Source of the DNA: Proteromonas lacertae
Taxonomy: Eukaryota; Sar; Bigyra; Opalinata; Proteromonadidae
NCBI GenBank assembly: GCA_002245135.1
Contig: NGBS01001201.1
Location: 1 to 55,614 of the forward strand
DNA: 55,614 bases
Direction of reading: 5' to 3'
Of this stretch, positions 35,463 through 45,790 are shown one piece after another. Every line of letters starts with the position of its first letter. Within the stretch, counting starts at the first letter, position 1. The notes below the pieces were generated by a model, which made no database searches, was not told the origin of the DNA, and worked only from the letters and a program-made list of their open reading frames with translations. Made by a program: the position numbers and the translations under genes.

Positions 35463-37243
35463 CTATAATTTCTTTTCTGTTTGCTTACATCTCCAAGATT
35501 CTTCAGAACTCTTTTGAAGTTCATCTATTGGATTTTTCATTTTATAATACCATAATAAACCAAATATAAAACACATATAACTCAGAATTGAATAACCATC
35601 TCTTTCCATTATACATTTTCCATTATTCTTTATACAATTATCATATAATATTTTACCTTTACAATCATTCACTTCACCATTACTTCTATATATAATAATA
35701 ATAATAATATAAATACAAATGACAAGATTTGATTGTTAGCTTATCAAGAAAATATAATCCTGGAGCAGAATTCCATTGATTTCCTAAATTAGCTACAGTG
35801 TTTAATAGTGTCATATAAGTGCCACCAATTCTAGTATCAGATACTTTCGCAAAAAATGCCATCTATTATAAATTATAGAAGAAATAATAAGCATATATAC
35901 TTTACTAACAAACATTATATTACAAGCTATTCGATGAAATATAAAAAATGGTAAGATCAATATATAATATTTCCAAAGTGAACTACTAACTACACTACTA
36001 GGCATTATTTGAAGAATTATCACATAACTCAAACTCATAAATAATCTTAATATATATCCAAATAAGAAATATTTGAAAGGTTCTGGACCAGAGGTGTATT
36101 TACTTACATAACTTGTTATAACTATTTATTATTATTATTATTATTATATATACATATTTCTATTGGAAAATAAAACACTCCAATCATTGCTACATGATAT
36201 TCAGGAATACCAATTTCAATTAATCTCAACATAAATGCATCTTCAGCTACACAAAAACCTAATCGAAATGTCACTAACACTAACGACAATATTAAAACAT
36301 TCTTTAGTTTTATTACTCCCATTATTTCACTGTAACTTTCTTTCACATTTGGAATCTCATTTTCTATTTCATCTTTTTCTTTCATTCCACTTACCAATAA
36401 TGTAACTATTATAAATACTACTCCACAAAGTAACATAAAACTAGATAAATCGAAAAATGGCTATTTATTTATAAATTATTAAATTTATATTTATACTTTA
36501 TGGATTGGAGTTGAACGGAAATAATCACAGAAATCAGCGTTATTAAATGCCAAAAAAACAGCATAACTAATAAAATAACCAACTGTTTGACCAATTGCAT
36601 TTGTTGTTGAAGCATATCCTTTATTTTCGGGTCTTAAAATTGAAATTGCTAATCCATCCACTGCTATATCCTATTTCATATATATATTATATATTATATT
36701 ATATTATATTAATTATACTTGAGTTGCAACTAAAAAATATAAAACAAAGAATAAAATTGTTAAAGTGTAAATATAAGGTCCTTCAGAGTTATTTAGTAAA
36801 GAATTGATTCGGAAAGAGTATATTACTAATAATAAACCCACTATCATTTGGACTGGAATTATCCAACTCTTTCTTCTTCCATAAGATTTCACAAATATTG
36901 AATCAACAATTGGAGCCCATAATAACTTCATACTGTAAGGCCAAGATACATTTGAAAATACAGCTTGATCAGTGTATGTTATATGATACTTTTGTAATAT
37001 TAACGGAATACTAGCAGCAAGTCCCATTGGAATTCCTTGTAGTGTGTATAATATTAATAATAGAATTATATTGCCTTTATCTTTGGATGGATCAGGTTGT
37101 AACTCATTGATAGATGTCTATTCAATCTAATTCTACTTAAATACTATTTCAGGCTTTCTCATTGATGCAAATTCTACATTTTCATCTGGATTTCTTTCGG
37201 AGTCAAAGCTCCTTTGTCGCATTGTTTGTGTGCTTTCTTCCAT
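35463..37243 (-). CDS. Acetyl-CoA transporter (SLC33A1/AT-1 family)
   Basis: Seven exons (introns 37118-37144, 36671-36718, 36461-36496, 36122-36153, 35863-35900, 35686-35716) give 522 residues. Family signatures: LYTLQGIPMGLAASIPLIL in helix 1, the segment around TQDIAVDGLAISILRPENKGYAS after helix 4, and DTRIGGTYMTLLNTVANLGN near the C-terminus, followed by the Cys-rich luminal part. About ten to twelve hydrophobic helices. Known members import acetyl-CoA into the ER/Golgi lumen for acetylation of proteins and gangliosides. The start ATG is followed by a short hydrophilic N-terminus as usual. Divergent from the mitochondrial carrier gene with 114 bp between starts. Confidence 0.92.
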
Positions 37244-37357
37244 AGAATGCAAAAAAGAACTTACTCTACGTAAAAATGTCAAATTTACCATTAAAATACA
37301 TAATTCTTTATTCTAATTTGTAGCATATAGACTTTTGCATATAAACTTTACAGTTGA
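37244..37357. promoter_or_regulatory. Shared divergent promoter, acetyl-CoA transporter / mitochondrial carrier
   Basis: 114 bp between two divergent start codons. AT-rich; no box can be assigned safely. Confidence 0.5.
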
Positions 37358-38882
37358 ATGCCAATTCTAGCAAAATATACAAATTTAAATTGGTTAGATA
37401 AGTTTAGACCAAATCAACAAAAATATATGTATAACAATAGATATATGATTTAGAATACGATGGTGGCTGTATTTATCTACCGATGAAAGAATAGAGCAAA
37501 TATTTGAACAACATGATGAAGATTGTGATGGTTATTTATCGAAAGAAGAATTAGCAGAATCTTTAAAATCTGCTGGAATAGACATTGGAGGAGTTGATGT
37601 TCCTGAAAAAACAGATTATGATGAGTACATTACATTAATTCGTCAATCTTTTGCTTCAGTTCTTTACGATGAAATAGATGCAAAGAAAACAGGAGTAGTA
37701 TCAGATACACAGATATACTCATTACTAAAATCAGTAGGATCGACAATATCTCATAATGATTTGAGAAACATAATCACTACCATTTTTCCTTTTCAAAAGA
37801 ATTCAAACACATTCTTAACGAAAGAAGAATTTTTAACATTTTTCACTAAATTTCCAATCACTTACTACAAAATACCTTTATATTCTTTAAATAATTCTGT
37901 TAAAATAAGAGATGTATTAGAAGGATATTTTGACATGGGAGTTCCAACTGTTGTACCAACTTCTTATTCATATTCTTTTATTGCTGGTGCTGTTTCTGGG
38001 TTAATTTCTCGTTGTATCACTGCTCCTTTAGATGTAATAAGAATAAATGTACAAATATCAGGTTCAGAACCAATCAAATCGGTTTTTAGTGAAATATTAT
38101 TGAGAGATGGAATAAGAGGATTATATGCAGGTAATTTAACCAATTGTATAAAAGTAATACCATTTAATGGATGTGTAACATGGAGTTATGCAATTTATTT
38201 GAAATTATTTGGTATAAAAGATGGTCAAAGTAATCTACCAATCAGATTACTGTGTGGTGGATTATCAGGTTTAACTGCCACATTAATAACTTATCCAATG
38301 GATTTAGTTAGATCTCGTTTAGCATTACAAGGCAGAAATAGGATGTATTATGACGGTATGATTAATGCAATTAAGACTATAAGAATGGAAGAAGGTTTTA
38401 AAGGCTTGTATAAAGGTTTGTTTCCTTCATTATTATCAGTTGGAATGTTTGTATCAATTCAACAATCATTTCAAGATTTATTAAGATATAAAACCTTTGA
38501 ATTATGGGAACCTTCATTTCCTAAGTTATTATGTTGTGGTTTAATATCAGGTATTTGTGCTCAAGTAGTTACATATCCCTTCGATTTAATCAGAAGAAAT
38601 ATGCAATTATCTCATCCAGCCTTTTTAGAAAGTCAATATCAAGAAATTGACATACCTTCAAAATTCGTTAAATTAGTGAAATATATTTATAAAGAAGCTG
38701 GTTGGAAAGGTTTTTATCACGGTTTGGGAGTAACTACATTGAAAGTAGTACCAGCAGTTGGATTAGGCTTGGCATTAAGAGATTTCATATTGGGAAGAAT
38801 GAATTATTACTCTCCGTGTATTAGAATCAATTATAAAGTTAATAATAAAGATTATTATTTAGTTAGACAGAAAAATGATTAA
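37358..38882 (+). CDS. Calcium-dependent mitochondrial carrier (SCaMC/SLC25A23-25-like)
   Basis: Two exons (intron 37429-37453) give 499 residues. The N-terminal third holds EF-hand-like loops, the clearest being DEDCDGYLSKEE near residue 60, with weaker ones after it. The C-terminal part has three mitochondrial carrier repeats with signatures PLDVIRI, PMDLVRSRLALQG and PFDLIRRNMQLS, each followed by the GxxGLYxG or GFYHG half-motif. SCaMCs exchange ATP-Mg for phosphate across the inner membrane under Ca2+ control. This supports a mitochondrion or mitochondrion-related organelle. The 38,9xx 3' flank is short (96 bp) and convergent with the Sin3 gene. Confidence 0.93.
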
Positions 38883-38978
38883 TTTTCCCAGTAATCAACA
38901 CAACAATTAGTATATGTTTGTTTATTTACTTGTTAATATAATAGAAAGGTAATTTTATATATTTTTTTATAAACATAA

Positions 38979-41900
38979 CTAATCAGTTTTTCTCTTCTTC
39001 TTTAATCTCACCATATAATCTTCAGAACCCATTACATAACTATCTTTCTGATATTGTAAACCATCTTCAACAAGTGTATACGCAGATCTTTTCAATCCTT
39101 CACGTTTATTTCTAAACAAATATGGAATTGAAATCTCATCAGTATCTAAAGTAGGATTTTCAATCTTTTTAATAATTGATTTTAATGGTTGCAACAATGC
39201 AGAATCACCTTCTCTTTTATATAACTTAGAATCACTATGTGAAGGCGTACCAACATACCAATATCTTGTATTAGTCCAACATTCATAACTATTTTCATTT
39301 TCTCTACAAAAATCAATTCTAATACAATCTCCTTTTAATTCACTTAATAGATATAATACATTAGATTGATATGATGTAATATTGAATGATTCTTTATTGT
39401 ATTCATGATAATGTAAAGCTCGAAGTTTCAAGCACATTTCATCAGATGAGAAGTATTTTAAATGTTTTAAGAATTGCGTTAATAATCGATCAAACATGCC
39501 GATTTTATTACATTCTAAGCCAAATAAACCTCTACATTCATCAACTACTTGTTGATTTTCATAAGATTCATCAATTAAACCATACAAATAAGTTAAATAA
39601 TCTTCATATAATAATCTGCTGCTATTTCTATCATGTAATTTGAATAATACTTGCTCTTCAACTATAATATAATAAAAAAATATATATACTTCTAGAATTC
39701 TCATCTACTTTTCTATTCTTACTACATTCTTTCACTTGTAATAATCGATCATACAACATTTGATATAATCTGAAAAAGCAATACATATACATATTACAAT
39801 ATAGCGTTAATGAATGATTCATTGTATTTGGTTGTTGATACTTTAATGTTGAATTATCAAACTCTTTTTGCCTTAAATTGATCAAATCTAAATCTTGAAT
39901 ATCATCTCTACTGCAAATAGCATATCCAAATGGTAACTTAACTTTGTAATTATTCTTATACATATTCTCATCATAATTTACTACTATTCCATCACCATAT
40001 TTTGTTCTTACATGAGTATTTGGCTTTAAAATTGATGTATATTCATTTGGTTGATTCATATAATTAGATGGAAGTCCAAAGAGATGAATAATCATTGTAT
40101 TCCATAATGAATATACTTTCATCTATATAATAAATAATAAATATAATATACTATTTCTGCTACACTCATTTTCTTCTCACATAATATTAATATCAGTTTG
40201 TATAAATCTCGATGAATCGTTGGATCAGGAAATGAAAATATAAATTCAGGTTTTTCATCTTCACATAAAGTAGGTGTAATATAAGAAGTACCTTTTTCAG
40301 TTCTTTTATTAATATAAGCAGTACATAACTTCTTAATTGATTCAACTAATGATTTTGCTGATAATGATTTCTTATCTTGTTGTTTATTGAAATAACCAAC
40401 GAAATCTAAACTTCTATAATAATTCTCTCTCATTACACCTCTTAATTTTATATCAAATTGTTCTTTTAGACTTAACCATTCTTTTTCTTTCTTATTTAAT
40501 GAGTTGATTAAGATAGGTAATACCTCATAAGGATGTTTGTAAAGTGCTTCTAAGATATCTTGAGTACTGTCACCATAGAGTCTGTTTAATGCTTTGATGT
40601 GAATTGCGTTGATACTTTCACGACTGATGTGATATTGACAATCATCACCATACTATTAAAATACATAATAGAAATATATACATTTAACGATTTAATAGCA
40701 TTTGCTTCATCATACAATCTTGTTAATTCCTTTATACATGAACGATGATGTCCCAATATAATATCTATTTCATACATATCATCTTCACATTTAAACAGTT
40801 CATAATGATAAGATGTTTGTCTTGCTGGTTTAAACTGATAATCATCTCCTAACATCTCAGGTAAGGTAATCCATCTATCATTAGTGACAGAATCTTTTCT
40901 ATAATCTTTAATAAATGCTGATAAGGTAGGGAAACTATCAGGTGTTTTACGATAGGAAGGTGTTGCACCTCTTACATAGGAGGCTATTGGTATAATTTCA
41001 CTATAATGATGATCATCTGGTGGAGGTGATATGCCATATCCTACTAATAAGAGTTTTATGGAATAATAGATAGAATCATGAATTTTGGAGGTAGAAGGGA
41101 GGAGATTTCGAAGTAAACTGTAAAATTCAATATCTGTGATTATTTTCTATATATTATTATATTATTTAATATACATCTGAGAATAAACTCAACACTTTTA
41201 AGAATTGTTTATACACATCTGGTGAACCTAATGCATATTTTGCCTATTTATTAGATATTTAAGTATAAATATAAATATAAACAATATATACTCTTTCAAA
41301 AAGACTTCTCTCTGATATTGTTAACATAAATTCATTTTGTATATCTATAAATTCATCATCTATTTCGTCTATTCTTGGTGTTCCATTTTCTGTTTCTATA
41401 TCTGAAGTTGATTCTTCTTCCCTTGCTGCTGGCTTGATTATTGTTTGTTGTTGTGGATGTATTGGTTGAATTTGAATGGCTGGTAATGGTTGAATTAGAG
41501 GAGGTCTAATTTGAGTTTTCTTGGGCTTTTGCATCTGTGCACTATTTACAAACTTATAAAACTCTTCTATCAAGTCTACATGACCTTCGAATATAAATGC
41601 CAATTTTGAGTCTATATAAGCCTTATCACGCTTTTGGTATTGGTCCACAAGCTCTAAGAACGATTTATATTTAACTGAATCGACATCTAACACATCTTTG
41701 ACTTTGTTGATAAACGCACCAGCCACGTTTACCACACTTACATCTTGCGATATATTTGAATTTGGTGGTAAAAATAATGAAAAATCTTGAAGTAAATCAT
41801 CTTGATCTTTAAACAGAGCTTTTACTTTAGAAATAACCTCTGTAACCGCCATTCTAGATTCATATAAATATAAGGCAATTATATACAGGTTTTGCTTAAA

Positions 41901-42079
41901 CTTTCTAAGAATCTCGATGAACTGTTGGAAGACTGTTGGGTCACCAGCAAACCTCTGTTTAACCTACACACATATTACTACGAGAATACCTTATCTAAAT
42001 AGTACTTGGCCCTGTTCTGTTTGTCAGCTTCATTCATTTTTAGAATTTGTTTCAAATAAGTTTGGCTCGAACAATTCAT
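38979..42079 (-). CDS. SIN3: Sin3-family transcriptional corepressor
   Basis: Eight exons (introns 41964-41989, 41854-41886, 41244-41291, 41147-41174, 40653-40681, 40123-40151, 39662-39689) give 959 residues. PAH1 is split over exons 1-3 (YYLDKVKQRFAGDPTVFQQF, then FIEILRKFKQN). A second PAH follows (VNVAGAFINKVKDVLD ... FEGHVDLIEEFYKFV). The histone-deacetylase interaction domain is clear: PSYRKTPDSFP, ELFKCEDDMYEIDIIL, RSLDFVGYFNKQQDKKSL. The C-terminal Sin3a_C-like region carries FRLYQMLYDRLLQV. Sin3 scaffolds class I HDAC complexes that repress genes. Only two PAH domains are visible where animals and yeast have three or four. A stop codon sits directly before the ATG, so the start is firm. 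Divergent from the bZIP gene with just 22 bp between. Confidence 0.9.
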
Positions 42080-42101
42080 TTACAATTCTTCTGATTTCTT
42101 A
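42080..42101. promoter_or_regulatory. 22-bp divergent gap, Sin3 / bZIP
   Basis: The two start codons face away from each other with 22 bp between them. Promoter elements must overlap coding DNA, or the leaders are almost absent. Confidence 0.6.
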
Positions 42102-43463
42102 ATGGACTCTTTGTCACCGTTAGGTCAACCTATGAGAAATCAATATGAAGATATGCTAGATTTAATAGGAGGTTCGACAGAAGTTAACGACATGTCTAGA
42201 ACAGATAATGGTATTTTTTGTATCTATTATAGATGTCTTCTCATGGATCGTTTTAAACTCTGATTTGTTACCTGGTCCAGAATTACCACCTAATACTGAA
42301 ACACCTTTTGCTAGATCACCTCCAGTATTTCTAGTTATTATATGTTTTTTTTGTAGTTGATAAGTGCATCATATAATAACCAACTACCAATACCCACAAA
42401 TTCTCACTCTCCTTCCTCTAGTGGATTAACACCAAGAACAGATGAAGAAGAAATGCCATCAATGTCATTAGATCCAGAAGAACAAAAGAAACAAGAGCGT
42501 TTAAAAAAGAATCGAGAAATAGCAAGAAGTTGCCGAAAACGAAAGAAAGAAAGAATGGCTGATATGGAAGAAGAAGTTAAAAGACTTAGACAAGAGAATC
42601 AATTATTAACATTAGATTTACAAGGTCAACTATATAATGCACCAGAAAAGGAAGATAAAAGAATCAAACATTTGAATAGAATAAGAGAAATGATGAATAA
42701 TAAAAACACAACTGAAGATGAAATAGGTAAAGTGATGAATGAATATATAGAAGAATGGTCTGATCTAGGAAATGAAAGAAGGAATCAAATTCAATTTCAT
42801 ATAGAGAAATTAAAACAATTATTATTACCATTAAGAATAATATCTTTATGTGAGAGTGGTTCAACTGTAAATAATAGTAGAATAGTAAATATAAAAAAAG
42901 AAAAAGAAAAACCAATATTAAAGAATAATAATGATATATTTTCTATATTGAATGATATTGCTTCGAATGATGAAGATCCTTCATTATCTTCATCCTCTAC
43001 ATCTTCTGTAGTATCGTGTAACTCTATTTCAACAACTACATCAACATCTTCATCTACTATTTCAACCAATACAGTAAATACAAATGTAAATACATCAAAT
43101 ACAAATACAAATACAGTTAATACACATAGTAATAGTTCATTATGGAAGTTATTATGTGGAGCAATAGATATAACTGAAGAACAAAGACATGCAATTCAAG
43201 CACTTAGTATTAATGATGTACAGACACAAAGACATAAAGTTGGAGAATGTGTGAAATTATTGAATCATTTACAAGATAAAGTATATATATATATATATAT
43301 ATAATAAAAATAGAGTAATAGTAATTGCGATTCATTAACCAAGCAAATGAATGAGATTTTGGGAGTATTATTACCTTCTCAACAAGCGAAGTATTTATTA
43401 TGGGTTGAAGATAATAAAGCGTGTATGTATATGTTAAATTCATTATGGAACACTATGCAATAA
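42102..43463 (+). CDS. bZIP transcription factor
   Basis: Four exons (introns 42210-42231, 42325-42356, 43281-43313) give 424 residues. The basic region KKNREIARSCRKRKKERMAD (about residue 130-150) keeps the Asn and Arg of the NxxxARxxRxRK signature, followed by a short leucine zipper (MEEEVKRLRQENQLLTLDL). The C-terminus (LTKQMNEILGVLLPSQQAKY, then LLWVEDNKACMYMLNSLW) is the conserved tail seen in many protist bZIPs and vaguely like the DOG1 region of plant TGA factors. A Ser/Thr/Asn-rich spacer lies between (residues about 270-350). Nuclear DNA-binding regulator; target unknown. The 22-nt first intron is among the shortest in the window. Confidence 0.9.
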
Positions 43464-43521
43464 TATGTGAATAATAATTGTGTTTGTTAGATAGTAAAAA
43501 ACAAATAGATAATTGTACTAT

Positions 43522-43535
43522 AAAACGACTCAATA
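43522..43535 (+). promoter_or_regulatory. Candidate promoter motif AAAACGACTCAATA
   Basis: Second exact copy of the motif at 14850-14863; it sits 46 bp before the start of the acidic pseudokinase gene. Confidence 0.35.
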
Positions 43536-43580
43536 ATTGGCTTGAGACTCGATTCTTTTTTTTTCTCGTAACTTTTGAAA

Positions 43581-44957
43581 ATGAGTGATTTGTTGGATGA
43601 AAATTTGTTATCTTTCTTGAAAGATGAATACAAAGTATATATAGGTAGATATAGAGTATTTAGATAGTAAAATCTTCACCTCGTAGTGGTATTTCGTATA
43701 TCATCGTGATAGAAAACTTAATAAGTACCGAACATGAAATATTGAAAGTGCTTGATGTAAGAAAAGTGTCAAAAGAAAAGATCAAAGAGTATTTATCAGC
43801 ATTAGAGTTGGTTACTAAAATTAATGATAATCATAACTATCTGGTTAAATATTCGATGATAAAGGAAGAAAATGGTTATATTTATTTGAAGATGCGAGAA
43901 TTTATTGGTTCATTAGATTGTGAAGATATAAGTATTTATCCTGTTTATGAGAATATGATGGGTAAAGACAAAGTAGAAAAGAAAGAAGAAGATGATGATG
44001 AAGAAGAAGAAGAAGAAGAAGAAGATGATGATGATGAAAATAAACAAAAGGAAAAAAAGAATGACAAGAAATCAGAGATAATTAAATATAAGGGATGTAG
44101 AGGAAGCTTAAGATATAATGCATATTATGATATTTGTTATTCAGTATATCTTTTACATTCAAACAATCTAATTCATGGAAATATATGTAAAAAGAATATA
44201 TTTTATTATAACAAACATTTCTATTTATCTGATTATTGTCAATATTTATTACATGATGTTGATATTAATAAAGAAGAAAGAAAGGTAAAAGAATCTAAAA
44301 ATAAAAAAGCAGGTAAAGTAAGTGAATATGAATTGGAAGATGATTATGAAGAAGATAATGAAGATGCAGATGAGGAAGTAAATGATGATCATGTTGAAGG
44401 GGAATTTAAAAGTTATAGTGATGATTATTGTCTTTGTTATTGTGAAAAAGTTATTGCAAAATGTAAACCATATGTTGGTGATAAAAAAGAAGATATATGC
44501 AGTTTAGGATATGTTCAAGAACATTTATCTAAAGTAGTTACAAGCCGTACTAGTTACGATAGATATGAAGAGGCAGATGAAGATAACTTTCCTGATTTAG
44601 CAGTTCAACATTTGTGGGAATACACAGAAGATGGAGAATATAATATCGAAAAAATCCTCAAGAAGCTTGATAGTACTATTTTATTCTTTTATCAATATAG
44701 AATTGAAAGTTAAAGACTGGGACAAGGAATATGAGTGGGATCCAGAAACATACAGTTGTACACATGATGAGATGGAAGGCGCAAGATGTACATGTAATGA
44801 ATTAAGAAAGAAAATTAGTGAATTAAAAGCCAAGATGCTTACATTAGAAAAAGAAAAAGAAGAATATATTAAGAGAATAACAGAATTAGAAAATGAGGTT
44901 GAAACATTAACTAAAGGAAATAATGAATTATCTGTTAAAAGAAAGAAATTAGATTAA
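43581..44957 (+). CDS. Pseudokinase with acidic inserts and C-terminal coiled coil
   Basis: Three exons (introns 43635-43663, 44673-44700) give 439 residues. The N-lobe is recognisable (SGISYIIVIENLIS, then KLVTKINDNHNYLVKYSMI-like). The catalytic loop reads LIHGNICKKNIFYY: HGN replaces HRD, so the catalytic Asp is gone, and SDYC replaces DFG. Two acidic runs are inserted, one Glu/Asp block before the catalytic loop and one after it. The C-terminal 80 residues form a coiled coil (LRKKISELKAKMLTLEKEK) after a small Cys cluster. Most likely a scaffold or regulator. It shares the upstream 14-mer and the short exon 1 layout with the pseudokinase-LRR genes, but lacks LRRs. Confidence 0.75.
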
Positions 44958-45082
44958 GACTAAAGTCTATACAACTATTATCTTTTATTCTAATATATGA
45001 TTTTTAAAATTATGTTAAAAAGTATTTGAATGAATTTTTTAAATTTTGATTTAAAAATTATATTCGTTTCATAGATTTAAAA

Positions 45083-45659
45083 ATGAGTTATATTGAAACA
45101 GGCGTAATAAATGAATATTATTGTTCTATTGTTGATGAACAAACAGGACTAGATAATTTGTATAGTGGTATAACAAAGCTATATAACCGAGTTACTGATC
45201 AAGATCGACTGATCCACACTTTGGAATGTGCTCTAGCAGGTACTCTATACAGAATATCTCAAGTAAAAAGTGAAATCGATATTTTGAAACAAGAAGGTAA
45301 TATATTTGTTTTTTATTATCGGTAATAGCTTCACTAAGTGTAAATTCTACTACATCAAAGCCTTCATTATCTAATGCCTCCAAAAATGTACAAAAATTAT
45401 TCATTATTATAATTTATAGAATTCAAAAGAAGTAGAAACAGATTTAACCCCAATACTTTCAGCATCAAATAGAAAACCTAAACCAGCACCAAGAAATAAG
45501 ATTGAATCTATTCCTAGTTTATCACCTATTCCAGTTAAACCATCTCCATCTAAACCAACTGTTTCTAAAGTTACAAACTCAAAACCAGCTGTATCAAAAG
45601 TCACTAAAAAGAAAAAGCCAACTATTACAACTAAAATATCAATAACAACAAAGAAATAA
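45083..45659 (+). CDS. Small coiled-coil / Lys-Pro-Ser-rich protein, unknown
   Basis: Three exons (introns 45297-45328, 45388-45419) give 170 residues. The first 75 residues look structured and partly coiled coil (YSGITKLYNRVTDQDRLIHT, then LECALAGTLYRISQVKSEID). The rest is basic and disordered, with repeated SKPxVSKVT-like units and a Lys-rich end (KVTKKKKPT). I do not recognise the family. The basic tail would suit microtubule or nucleic-acid binding, but that is only a thought. The exon sum divides by three and the stop is followed at once by TGA. Confidence 0.72.
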
Positions 45660-45790
45660 TGAGTGATTAACAATTCATATTAATATCAATTTAATATGTA
45701 TATATAATACTTTTATGTATATTATTTATGTGTATATATCAAATAACTATCCCATTAATAAAGAAAATAGTAAATCAAAGTTGATTATTT

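Noticed and set aside
38915-38940. Blastocystis-type TGTTTGTT poly(A) signal creating stop codons
   Set aside because: A TGTTTGTTTA occurs after the carrier stop, but most genes lack it and every gene has an encoded stop.
39793-39820. A 28-nt GT...CAG intron in the Sin3 C-terminal region
   Set aside because: Removing it breaks the frame; reading through keeps the conserved FRLYQMLYDRLLQ region.
42664-43069. Minus-strand ORFs over the bZIP gene
   Set aside because: Antisense of a Ser/Thr/Asn-rich coding region; low complexity.
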